Positions 62,001 to 64,000 of a stretch of DNA of 64,000 nucleotides are shown one piece after another. The notes under the pieces were generated by a model. It ran no database searches and was not told the origin of the DNA. It was given only the letters and a program-made list of their open reading frames with translations. The DNA comes from Owenia fusiformis. Its lineage: Eukaryota; Annelida; Polychaeta; Sabellida; Oweniidae. Each line of letters starts with the position of its first letter. Position 1 is the stretch's first letter. The stretch covers positions 24,293,564 through 24,357,563 of the forward strand of contig CAIIXF020000007.1 of assembly GCA_903813345.2 (NCBI GenBank), written 5' to 3'. A program made the position numbers and the translations under genes.

Positions 62001-63302
62001 AATTTAAAATATTTTTACATAAATTTTAGAAAATTAATTAACGAGTGATAATCCATGTTTTGATTAACCAAGCATGTCATGCTTTTTAATCTAATGTTAT
62101 AAACACACTATACCTGATTGGCATCTTGTTTTAATTGGCACAGTTTTAGACATTGTTCAAGTTTAGTTCTTTTATGTTCTGCTGACTCCTCTATCTCAGA
62201 TTCCCTGTCATGTAAGTAGTCCACGAGCATCTGTATTTTAGCTTGGGCTGTATACTGACTGTCAGCCATCATCTCAATTCCAGACCTCTCAAACTCCTAA
62301 AATAAAATAAATTCTTCATTATTCTGATTCAGAGTGGATTTAAGATAAGTTTAAGAAGTTTTGTTTCCAATTTCAAAATTGATTTCACAGTGGTGAATAA
62401 AGTTTCAAACCGGGAAAAAGAGAAAATGTAAGTCTAAATGAGTTCTTATGTTCAGGATAGGAACTTTTTATGAAATTTGGACTTATTTTGGTAAGAGATA
62501 TTTTTTTGATCACATGAATACCTCTATATAGTTTTAACCTCAACAAAACTGTGTAAAACTATGTAAGTTGAGTCCTTACCTCAATGAGTTCATGACCTCT
62601 ATGTAGAACCTCAAATGTTGAATTCTGCATGTGATGGAAACTCTCATTGTGGACTTGGAGGATCTGTTCAGCATTGGATTCATTGGTGGTCAGCTCAACA
62701 CTACCAACTTCCTCTGCCCATACCTCCAACTGGGCAGAGATCTAAAAATGTGAAAACACGTAATTTTTAATATGTGAATGGTCCCATTCAATGTAGAAAT
62801 GATGAGAATACATAATCAAGCTGTATAACATATCACATAGCTCTATACTGATGAATTTAATATTGCATATAAATGAGAGTTGAGCTACAGTGGATAAGTG
62901 AATTCAACATGATAACAAATAAAAATAAAAAAGTGTCAGTTCAAAAACAATCCTAATTGCACGTTCATGAATGCAATTAAATTTGTAACTTATAGTTTTT
63001 GTAGTAACTGGTGACCAAAATATATAAATTTAATAAAATCAATGAAAAGAAAAATGGGAATGGGAAATTGAAACTGGAACCTCTTGCACCAGGGGGTATT
63101 CCATAGGAACATGTTCCATAGCAATATTGCCATTTAAGGGAATTTTAGTGTATGATATCTATGAATGAACAAAAATATTAACTCACATCAAGAGCATCTT
63201 TCTCAAAGAGTCGTAGATGCAGGCAAAGATCAAGGCTGAATTTCCGAGAGGCCCAAAGCTCATCGAGGTTGGCTCGACCCAACCTCAACTTCTCAATGAC
63301 AC
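22923..63302 (-). CDS. trio: Trio/Kalirin-type RhoGEF gene, partial, 24 exons traced
   Basis: Seen: 24 minus-strand exons, each bounded by AG and GT, with matching phases. They total 3074 nt (2 nt plus 1024 codons) without a stop. Domain order is spectrin repeats (exons 1-10), DH (11-17), PH (17-20), acidic and Ser/Thr-rich linker (21), SH3 (22), and Ser-rich linker with KWLTNPVRK (23-24). Known of the family: Trio and Kalirin are large cytoplasmic scaffolds. Their first DH-PH module loads GTP on Rac1/RhoG to steer axon guidance, cell migration and synapse growth; spectrin repeats and SH3 bind partners or regulate the GEF. Vertebrate Trio is about 3,000 residues, so about a third is here. The start codon lies upstream of the window. 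The second DH-PH and kinase regions were not found to the left. Invertebrates usually have one ortholog of the vertebrate Trio/Kalirin pair, so trio is used as the symbol. Long introns in the 3' part are filled with repeats. Confidence 0.95.
23047..27010. other. trio intron (exons 23-24), first part
   Basis: Mostly unique AT-rich sequence. Holds one ATGTCACCACC-family copy (24839-24946). A 109-codon minus-strand open frame (25894-26223) has no recognisable domain and no coding context. Confidence 0.5.
24839..24946. repeat. ATGTCACCACC family copy
   Basis: AAAATGTCACCACCTTGAAA, then TGTTACAGATGC, then CACAAAAATGTTGGTGACTT, ending ATCTCACCACA. Confidence 0.65.
27085..27900. repeat. ~36-38 bp tandem array with higher-order block
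   Basis: Unit reads CATGCTCATGTTATAGCAAA then CAAAAAGGACAATGAC. A variant block of about 100 bp, containing TATAGCTATATAGCAAAC, occurs at 27201 and again near 27625, showing block duplication. Many units are 36 bp long, which keeps minus-strand frames open. Confidence 0.95.
27901..29240. other. trio intron, no gene recognised
   Basis: 28560-28800 contains loosely repeated GGGGAA-rich phrases; otherwise unique. Confidence 0.45.
29260..29492. mobile_element. element with GGAC tail, different family
   Basis: Reads AATTTCTCGGAAACTGGGCG, then GACTCAATCCAAATAGCAG, then GACGGACGGATGGATGGAC, ending GATCCCATAGGCTCACTGTG. It has the same plan as the 13.5-kb element (module, GGAC tract, ATCCCAT end) but another sequence. 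Confidence 0.5.
29870..30025. repeat. ~23-bp tandem array
   Basis: Copies of ACATCTCTGCAGGACTCTAA, each with a PstI-type CTGCAG. Spacing is irregular. Confidence 0.9.
30030..31069. other. trio intron, no gene recognised
   Basis: A CAG/GTGAGT-like donor on the minus strand near 30630 has no attached open frame matching the gene. Confidence 0.4.
31070..31535. mobile_element. Harbinger-like MITE, left identical copy
   Basis: 466 bp. It starts AGGCCAAACTGCCCTAATTC; its right end reversed is GGCCCAAATGCCCTAATACG, an imperfect inverted terminal repeat of about 25 bp with a shared ACGTCAC. By eye every base matches the copy at 32397-32862. The short open frame inside is the same in both copies and has no known family. 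Confidence 0.75.
31536..32396. other. 861-bp spacer between identical MITE copies
   Basis: Unique sequence rich in TTTTGG/AAAATT phrases. Both edges show TAATA (31536-31540 and 32393-32397). No transposase similarity was seen in six frames. Confidence 0.5.
32397..32862. mobile_element. Harbinger-like MITE, right identical copy
   Basis: 466 bp in the same orientation, 1327 bp from the first copy, identical by eye. AAA follows the right end and AAA precedes the left copy, so the outer flanks of the pair agree while the inner flanks do not. Confidence 0.75.
32863..35406. other. trio intron, no gene recognised
   Basis: Mostly unique. One ATGTCACCACC-family copy at 34834-34972. A C homopolymer lies near 35285. 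Confidence 0.5.
34834..34972. repeat. ATGTCACCACC family, longest copy
   Basis: AAAATGTCACCACCTGCCAT then TTGTTACAGAAGC, with AAAAAAGTTGGAAGCTATAA, ending TTGTGGTGGTTACAT. The ends are roughly inverted (GTCACCAC and GTGGTGGTTAC). Confidence 0.65.
35407..35535. repeat. 129-bp hairpin
   Basis: Arms of about 45 bp: CAATTATTGACCTCTCCA (35407 on) pairs with the complement ending at 35535, and ATTATATCCC (35441-35450) pairs with GGGATATAAT (35490-35499). The inner part also pairs (GTTTACAGTC, GACAGTAAAC). Adjacent to the Crypton-like frame. Confidence 0.85.
35541..35831 (-). pseudogene. Crypton-type tyrosine recombinase N-terminus, truncated
   Basis: A 96-codon frame from an ATG at 35831: [20 protein letters not shown], then [20 protein letters not shown] and LSELTADIL. 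The SRF-V-E-DI--LL--KDS-NTKK pattern is the SAM-like core-binding start of Crypton/DUF3504-type recombinases and of host proteins derived from them. The frame stops at the hairpin; the catalytic Arg/Tyr domain is absent. Upstream (35830-35930) is a promoter-like stretch with ATTATTCACCG repeats and GACCAATCA. Either a decayed transposon or a captured first exon. Confidence 0.6.
36209..36222. repeat. G homopolymer
   Basis: A run of 14 G on the plus strand, 168 bp left of trio exon 23. Confidence 0.95.
36327..36368 (+). repeat. G-rich 12-bp repeat next to exon 23 donor
   Basis: Four G tracts (5, 4, 4 and 5 G) separated by ATGCAAGT or ACGCAAGT, 8 nt each. It fits a four-tract quadruplex pattern with long loops, on the strand that is template for trio. 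Confidence 0.8.
36390..36468 (-). CDS. trio: trio exon 23 (Ser-rich linker)
   Basis: 79 nt, entered with 2 nt and left with 2 nt, donor GTAAGT. With the 1-nt carry-over from exon 22 it reads E, then [20 protein letters not shown], then RSSSF. It then joins exon 24 through a split Arg codon to give [14 protein letters not shown]. Only this frame joins both neighbours; the other frame open in this exon would hit a stop in exon 24. A G-rich repeat lies 21 bp past the donor. Confidence 0.85.
36469..38833. other. trio intron (exons 22-23), right of exon 23
   Basis: AT-rich, unique. GTTT/GTTTA microsatellite at about 38296-38340. A tRNA-like A-box phrase near 38620 has no B-box. Confidence 0.5.
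38834..38890 (-). CDS. trio: candidate alternative trio exon: 57-nt cassette or alternative first exon
   Basis: Seen: a good donor (ACAG, then GTAAGA) and, 57 nt upstream, a possible acceptor (ACACAG). As a cassette it takes the 1-nt phase of exon 22 and gives the 1-nt phase needed by exon 23, adding 19 codons without a stop. Alternatively the ATG at 38882 has a favourable context (A at -3, G at +4), has an in-frame stop nine codons upstream, and reads [16 protein letters not shown] in frame into exon 23. That would make an isoform lacking spectrin repeats, the first DH-PH and SH3, as known for Kalirin Duet and short Trio forms. The acceptor has a poor pyrimidine tract, which slightly favours the first-exon reading. 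No homology recognised. Confidence 0.45.
38891..40179. other. trio intron, no gene recognised
   Basis: Overlapping open frames on both strands at 39200-39562 lack any recognisable domain. Not supported as genes. Confidence 0.45.
40180..40455. repeat. ~63-bp tandem array, four copies
   Basis: Unit starts GAAAAGATTGCTTTCAACAT and ends CCCTTTAATATATTCTGGTT. Differences are small (CTCT expansion, TTTAT or TTTAA). Confidence 0.95.
40456..42380. other. trio intron, no gene recognised
   Basis: 40690-40930 contains several GTGAACA/ATGTTCACAT phrases. A TAGCTCAGCTGGTAGAAG phrase at 40958 resembles a tRNA A-box, but no full tRNA folds around it. Confidence 0.45.
42385..42525. repeat. ~32-bp tandem array
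   Basis: Four copies of GAAGAAAGTCACAGTATATG followed by TATAGCCTATAT. Confidence 0.93.
42526..43605. other. trio intron, no gene recognised
   Basis: Unique AT-rich sequence. Confidence 0.5.
43606..44170. repeat. degenerate TTAGACCC array with ~100-bp higher-order unit
   Basis: Repeats of GACAGACCTTAGTTAGACCC and ATGACATCCTAGACTGACCT. From about 43850 the order repeats in blocks of about 103 bp (CCCTAAAAATACCTCAG variants). Confidence 0.9.
44171..44999. other. trio intron, no gene recognised
   Basis: Unique AT-rich sequence between the array and the mariner-like element. Confidence 0.5.
45000..45952. mobile_element. mariner-like element with decayed transposase
   Basis: TA at 45000-45001 and 45951-45952. 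The 949-bp body has ends CAGGGTGGTCCAAAAAATGG and, on the other side reversed, CAGGGTGGTCAAAAAAATGG. The same CAGGGTGGTCC end occurs on the element at 50062. Minus strand carries a transposase relic. Confidence 0.85.
45285..45490 (-). pseudogene. decayed mariner/IS630-type transposase fragment
   Basis: Minus strand reads [16 protein letters not shown], stop, [19 protein letters not shown], then WGYPKDRV and, after a stop, [11 protein letters not shown]. Known pattern: WFQQDGA-PHT (second Asp), WL-D-F, EWP--SPDLNPLDFFLWG (third Asp), YLKD-VY-NN. Here the SPDLNPLD part is replaced or deleted, so the third catalytic residue is gone. Non-functional. Confidence 0.8.
45983..46980. mobile_element. 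TIR-bounded element, family unknown
   Basis: TATAGCATGACGGTTAC (45990-46006) is matched exactly in reverse at 46961-46977, with partly matching CAC--TG outside. The interior (~950 bp) has no transposase similarity. It includes ATGGCCGCGATGGAACAG at 46060-46077 followed by a possible donor. It begins only 38 bp from the mariner-like element. Confidence 0.55.
46981..47555. other. trio intron, no gene recognised
   Basis: A phrase near 47292 (AAATGGAGCC--TATCACAAAT) recurs at 49278, a short dispersed duplication. Confidence 0.4.
47560..48072. mobile_element. ATGGCCGCC element, shorter relative of the 13.5-kb element
   Basis: Begins ACTAGACAACAGCAACGCCA then AAGCGTAG, and carries one set of modules (CAAATATGAACAAAATCGCT, TTTTCGAGTTACAGC, AAGATGGCTGCC, AAAATCGGCTTTCGAGCAG) and a short GGAC tract. 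Its CCTCCGAAC--CGATGGGAT end is missing, replaced by the MITE at 48078. Confidence 0.75.
48078..48288. mobile_element. 211-bp hairpin-ended MITE
   Basis: ATACTGTATAAGTGGTA (48078-48094) and its exact complement (48272-48288) form the ends. Internal TTAATTTTCC--AATG phrases. It directly abuts the GGAC tract of the preceding element. Confidence 0.8.
48840..48972 (+). promoter_or_regulatory. promoter-like segment with start codon and donor
   Basis: CGGACGTCAG (CRE-like), ACTTCCGG (ETS-like) and AAAATGGCGG (YY1-like) lie within 60 bp. From the ATG at 48898, [12 protein letters not shown] ends at a stop. Shifting the frame once gives an acidic run ([16 protein letters not shown]) up to a GTATGT donor near 48971. 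Could be a gene start caught in a repeat or a frameshifted first exon; function not shown. Confidence 0.3.
49128..49206. repeat. isolated tail of the ATGGCC element
   Basis: GGACGGACGGATGGATGGAC, then CCCTATATCCCTCCGAACTT and TTCGATGGGATAA, the same right end as at 15245. Confidence 0.85.
49377..49596 (-). CDS. trio: trio exon 22 (SH3 domain)
   Basis: 220 nt, starts on a codon (Gln) and ends with 1 nt, donor GTGAAA. It reads [20 protein letters not shown], then DWCLVRS and EGLVPMANL. These are the RT loop, the specificity-pocket Trp and the closing Pro of an SH3 domain. VLEDF replaces the canonical ALYDY, as in Trio, whose SH3 is also divergent here. The tail after the domain ends at VIQHTT. 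Confidence 0.94.
49892..50024 (-). CDS. trio: trio exon 21 (Ser/Thr-rich linker before SH3)
   Basis: 133 nt, starts with 1 nt completing an Arg codon and ends on a boundary. It reads [20 protein letters not shown], then a run rich in Ser and Thr. Such low-complexity linkers separate PH and SH3 in Trio; the acidic start is also seen in relatives. The donor GTACAC is weak. A transposon end lies only 36 bp upstream of its acceptor. Confidence 0.88.
50060..51060. mobile_element. mariner-type nonautonomous element in trio intron
   Basis: TA at 50060-50061 and 51059-51060 bound 997 bp. Ends CAGGGTGGTCCAAAAAAAAG with GTGAACCCCTGCAAC, reversed exactly on the right (with one A fewer). No transposase relic was seen. 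The left end stands 36 bp from exon 21. Confidence 0.85.
51498..51628 (-). CDS. trio: trio exon 20 (PH domain C-terminal helix)
   Basis: 131 nt, starts on a codon, ends with 2 nt, donor GTAGGT. It reads [20 protein letters not shown]. The Trp is the near-invariant residue of the closing PH helix. The tail [13 protein letters not shown] leads into the linker. A 997-bp mariner-type element sits in the intron that follows. Confidence 0.96.
52142..52243 (-). CDS. trio: trio exon 19 (PH domain, middle)
   Basis: 102 nt, 34 codons, phase 0 to 0, donor GTAAGG. It reads [20 protein letters not shown] then [22 protein letters not shown] is a family signature of the first PH domain. Confidence 0.97.
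52370..52477. repeat. ATGTCACCACC family copy
   Basis: CAAAATGCCACCACATGCCA then TTTGTTACAGATGCC, AAAAAAGTTGGAGACTG, and GTGGTGGTGACAT at the end. Lies in the intron between exons 18 and 19. Confidence 0.65.
52538..52720 (-). CDS. trio: trio exon 18 (PH domain, first half)
   Basis: 183 nt, 61 codons, phase 0 to 0, donor GTAAGT. It reads [16 protein letters not shown] then [20 protein letters not shown], the first beta strands of the PH domain that cooperates with the DH domain in Trio. The RHLF-FE--L-F pattern is typical. Confidence 0.97.
53028..53105 (-). CDS. trio: trio exon 17 (end of DH domain)
   Basis: 78 nt, 26 codons, phase 0 to 0, donor GTATGA. It reads [20 protein letters not shown]. 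The Asn-Asp pair corresponds to the Trio residues whose replacement abolishes exchange activity (known from the vertebrate protein), so the catalytic surface appears intact. Confidence 0.96.
53550..53684 (-). CDS. trio: trio exon 16 (DH domain, conserved region 3)
   Basis: 135 nt, 45 codons, phase 0 to 0, donor GTAAAA. It contains [20 protein letters not shown], the hallmark CR3 helix of Dbl-family exchange factors that binds switch II of the GTPase. It continues with [12 protein letters not shown]. Confidence 0.98.
53970..54059 (-). CDS. trio: trio exon 15 (DH domain)
   Basis: 90 nt, 30 codons, phase 0 to 0, donor GTAAGT. It reads [20 protein letters not shown] then YSGTFFD. The [10 protein letters not shown] block is strongly conserved in the first Trio DH domain. 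Confidence 0.96.
54205..54430. repeat. 32-bp minisatellite in trio intron
   Basis: Seven near-identical copies of TTAGTTCAGACAATAGATTA then GACAATATGATA between exons 14 and 15. The array ends about 100 bp from the exon 14 donor. Confidence 0.95.
54530..54599 (-). CDS. trio: trio exon 14 (DH domain)
   Basis: 70 nt, starts with 1 nt and ends on a boundary, donor GTAGGT. It reads [20 protein letters not shown] then TW, almost identical to vertebrate Trio. The next intron carries a 32-bp minisatellite close to the donor. Confidence 0.96.
54831..54937 (-). CDS. trio: trio exon 13 (DH domain)
   Basis: 107 nt, starts on a codon, ends with 2 nt, donor GTAAGT. It reads [18 protein letters not shown], then [13 protein letters not shown]. 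The LFGN-E-IY-FH pattern is conserved region 2 of Trio-type DH domains. Confidence 0.96.
55186..55252 (-). CDS. trio: trio exon 12 (DH domain, conserved region 1)
   Basis: 67 nt, starts with 1 nt completing a Glu codon and ends on a boundary, donor GTCAGT. It reads [20 protein letters not shown], the CR1 helix of a Dbl-homology domain. Its Glu in the TE-AYV motif is the family position that contacts switch I of the GTPase. Confidence 0.96.
55505..55605 (-). CDS. trio: trio exon 11 (linker into DH domain)
   Basis: 101 nt, begins on a codon, ends with 2 nt, donor GTAAGT. It reads [18 protein letters not shown], then [13 protein letters not shown]. The basic ERRKS-RRKE stretch immediately precedes the DH domain in Trio and Kalirin. 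The Ser/Asn-rich front is a variable linker. Confidence 0.93.
55841..56023 (-). CDS. trio: trio exon 10 (last spectrin repeat)
   Basis: 183 nt, 61 codons, phase 0 to 0. It begins [20 protein letters not shown], with [16 protein letters not shown] and [19 protein letters not shown]. This is the conserved end of the spectrin array that leads to the DH domain. The donor is GTTTGT, so the +3 position is T rather than A or G, a weak-looking site. Confidence 0.96.
56295..56417 (-). CDS. trio: trio exon 9 (spectrin repeat)
   Basis: 123 nt, 41 codons, phase 0 to 0, donor GTAACT. It reads [20 protein letters not shown] then [13 protein letters not shown], the first helix of the last spectrin repeat before the GEF module. 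Confidence 0.95.
56624..56739 (-). CDS. trio: trio exon 8 (spectrin repeat)
   Basis: 116 nt, starts with 2 nt that complete the exon 7 codon and ends on a boundary, donor GTGAGA. It reads [20 protein letters not shown] then [13 protein letters not shown]. The HW-KRKRRLD-C run is diagnostic of this family. Confidence 0.95.
57080..57263. mobile_element. piggyBac-like MITE, TTAA-flanked, copy B
   Basis: TTAA at 57080-57083 and 57260-57263 flank a 176-bp body. Ends CCTCTTGACGACC and, reversed, CCTCTTGAATCACAGG. Internal sequence matches copy A (4341) in the opposite orientation (GTGTAGAAAT, TTTCTCTGGTTTCA-like runs), with a deletion. Confidence 0.75.
57388..57720. repeat. tandem duplication, ~165-bp unit
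   Basis: CATAAAGTTACCCCATAAGG through GAACACAGTTTCATGAT occurs twice (about 57389 and 57553), with one short internal deletion in the second copy. Confidence 0.9.
58349..58959. mobile_element. TTAA-flanked foldback element with ~200-bp arms
   Basis: TTAA at 58349-58352 and 58956-58959. Left arm starts AGGGGTATTCCTTGCCAGAC; the right arm reversed starts AGGAACATTCCTTGCCAGAC. The arms match over roughly 200 bp, including AGTGATGTCATCGACTCTCA. No transposase. It sits in the intron between exons 7 and 8. Confidence 0.8.
59900..60011 (-). CDS. trio: trio exon 7 (spectrin repeat)
   Basis: 112 nt, starts on a codon and ends with 1 nt of the next. It reads [19 protein letters not shown], matching the conserved ACTLARR-A--F-KY-HRN block of Trio. 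The donor is GTCAGT, a minor but valid GT site. It is followed by a 3.16-kb intron holding three repeat features. Confidence 0.95.
60303..60449 (-). CDS. trio: trio exon 6 (spectrin repeat)
   Basis: 147 nt, 49 codons, phase 0 to 0, donor GTATAT. It reads [20 protein letters not shown], a near-invariant Trio/Kalirin signature, then [11 protein letters not shown]. The acceptor side is part of a 126-bp tandem duplication, so the first bases of the exon and its acceptor are repeated once further upstream at 60568-60577. Confidence 0.96.
60442..60695. repeat. 126-bp tandem duplication over exon 6 acceptor
   Basis: GAACGCACCTAAATCACA starts at 60442 and at 60568; the rest of the unit (to CTTTCCT-TGTTGAA) is also doubled. 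The repeat includes the first 8 nt of exon 6 and its AG. Confidence 0.92.
60820..61011 (-). CDS. trio: trio exon 5 (spectrin repeat)
   Basis: 192 nt, 64 codons, phase 0 to 0, donor GTATCT. It begins [19 protein letters not shown] and ends MNWFKTAEQ. It continues directly from exon 4 and follows the family sequence closely (QKAE, NHY-like GKHYN, W-ILM). The helical, charged composition is typical of the spectrin array. Confidence 0.95.
61130..61545. repeat. 119-bp tandem array rich in GTAC palindromes
   Basis: Two full copies and a part of a unit containing GTACCATACAGTACTGTTGC and CAATTGTATGGTACAGTTTT (starts near 61266, 61385, 61504), preceded by degenerate TACAGT/AGTACC phrases from 61130. 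Located between exons 4 and 5. Confidence 0.93.
61701..61820 (-). CDS. trio: trio exon 4 (spectrin repeat)
   Basis: 120 nt, 40 codons, phase 0 to 0, donor GTGAG. It reads [17 protein letters not shown] and ends [10 protein letters not shown], the strongly conserved first helix of a Trio spectrin repeat (pattern VL-WI-N-E--L). The intron to its left (exon 5 side) holds a 119-bp tandem array. Confidence 0.95.
62114..62296 (-). CDS. trio: trio exon 3 (spectrin repeat)
   Basis: 183 nt, exactly 61 codons, phase 0 to 0, donor GTATAG. It begins [20 protein letters not shown] and ends [17 protein letters not shown], a heptad-rich helical segment of the spectrin array. A CT (acceptor complement) at 62297-62298 is chosen because a nearer alternative would shift the frame into a stop. 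Confidence 0.92.
62580..62741 (-). CDS. trio: trio exon 2 (spectrin repeat)
   Basis: 162 nt, phase 0 at both ends, donor GTAAGG. It reads [11 protein letters not shown], then [19 protein letters not shown], matching the helix that follows the exon 1 helix in Trio. No stop in frame. Exons 1 and 2 are separated by a 445-bp intron in which I see nothing notable. Confidence 0.92.
63187..63302 (-). CDS. trio: trio exon 1 of window (spectrin repeat)
   Basis: 116 nt. It enters with 2 nt of a split codon and ends on a codon boundary. It reads [16 protein letters not shown] then [16 protein letters not shown], the family pattern of a spectrin helix with the conserved LW and the QLR-F-DAL type ending. 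The acceptor AG is complementary to 63303-63304 and the donor is GTGAG. The preceding exon is outside the window. This is the most 5' coding piece visible. Confidence 0.9.
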
Positions 63303-63609
63303 CTGAAATAGAGGAAAGAATAGTATCATTAAGAGACATCAAATATTAACAGTTACAACTTTTGCTGACTGTATTACCTTTAATTAATGGATAAACTTCA
63401 ATTTTGTGAAAATGTGGAACGCATTACCTTTATCTGTGAATTTACTTAATGTTTGAGAAAATGTCAAATGCATTACCTTTAATATGTGAATAGACTTAAT
63501 TTTTGTGAAAATGTGAAATGCATAACCACTAATATAATATTTGACAAGAACACAAATGTGTACAATATGTCCCCACCTATGGGTGATCCTGTCAAATGGT
63601 TATCCTAAA

Positions 63610-64000
63610 AATGAGTAGACAAGACTTTACCGACACAATTTGAGGACGGAGATTCCAAAATGGCCACCTTAAAATTTACCAAGAATGCCAAAAAATTAGT
63701 CAGTTCTAGATTTTCATACTAAGAACCACCCCTGAAAATTTGAAATTGATCCGTCACACAGTTAACCAGAAAACATGTACTAAGAACCACCCCTGAAAAT
63801 TTGAAATTTATCCGTCATACAGTTAACCAGAAAACATGTAAACAAGACTTTACAGACAAGATTTGAGGACAGAAAATCCAAAATGGCTGCCTTGACATTT
63901 ATCCAGAATGCCAAAAACTAATCTGTTCTAGATTTTCATACTAAGAATCATCCCTGAAAATTTGAAATTGATCTACCAAACAGTTCACCTGGAAATGTGT
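63610..64000. repeat. AAAATGGC tandem array at the right edge
   Basis: Units with CCAAAATGGC(C/T)(A/G)CCTT, CAGAATGCCAAAAA, GTTCTAGATTTTCATACTAA, CCTGAAAATTTGAAATTGAT and AACCAGAAAACATGTA; a 61-bp sub-unit is doubled at 63716-63838. Module order parallels the 9.06-9.69 kb array. Continues beyond the window. Confidence 0.85.

Overview
This is eukaryotic DNA from an animal with large, AT-rich introns. The window carries one recognisable host gene, read on the minus strand: a Trio/Kalirin-type Rho guanine-nucleotide exchange factor. I traced 24 coding exons (63302 down to 22923). All splice phases agree, and together they give 3074 nt, or 1024 complete codons. The product reads spectrin repeats, then the first DH-PH module, then an SH3 domain, then a Ser-rich linker containing the family motif KWLTNPVRK. 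The 5' part (CRAL-TRIO domain, first spectrin repeats) lies beyond position 64000. The 3' part (second DH-PH, Ig and kinase domains in vertebrate Trio) lies beyond position 1 or was not found. Strong identity to vertebrate Trio, many introns and many repeats fit a slowly evolving marine invertebrate. I cannot name the phylum from this sequence.

Layout. Positions 49.3-63.3 kb hold 22 closely spaced exons. Their introns carry small DNA elements: a TTAA-flanked piggyBac-like MITE, a TTAA-flanked foldback element, a mariner-type element just upstream of a splice acceptor, and several tandem arrays. Positions 1-49.3 kb are nearly all intron, interrupted by exon 23 (36.4 kb), exon 24 (22.9 kb) and a candidate alternative exon at 38.8 kb. 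That candidate is in frame either as a 57-nt cassette or as an alternative first exon.

The introns are a collection of mobile and repetitive DNA. They include two decayed mariner-like elements with transposase remnants (20.0-21.1 kb, 45.0-45.95 kb), a Harbinger-like family with two identical 466-bp copies framing 861 bp (31.1-32.9 kb), a Crypton-like recombinase N-terminus next to a 129-bp hairpin (35.4-35.9 kb), several hairpin MITEs, and a family of ATGGCC-rich arrays (8.1, 9.1, 13.5-15.2, 47.6 and 63.6 kb). There are also many minisatellites, including two unrelated arrays with the same 41-bp period.

I found no bacterial operon, CRISPR array, intact RNA gene or intact viral gene. Splice sites were read by eye. 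Repeat-family names rest on terminal sequences and target-site duplications, not on database searches.
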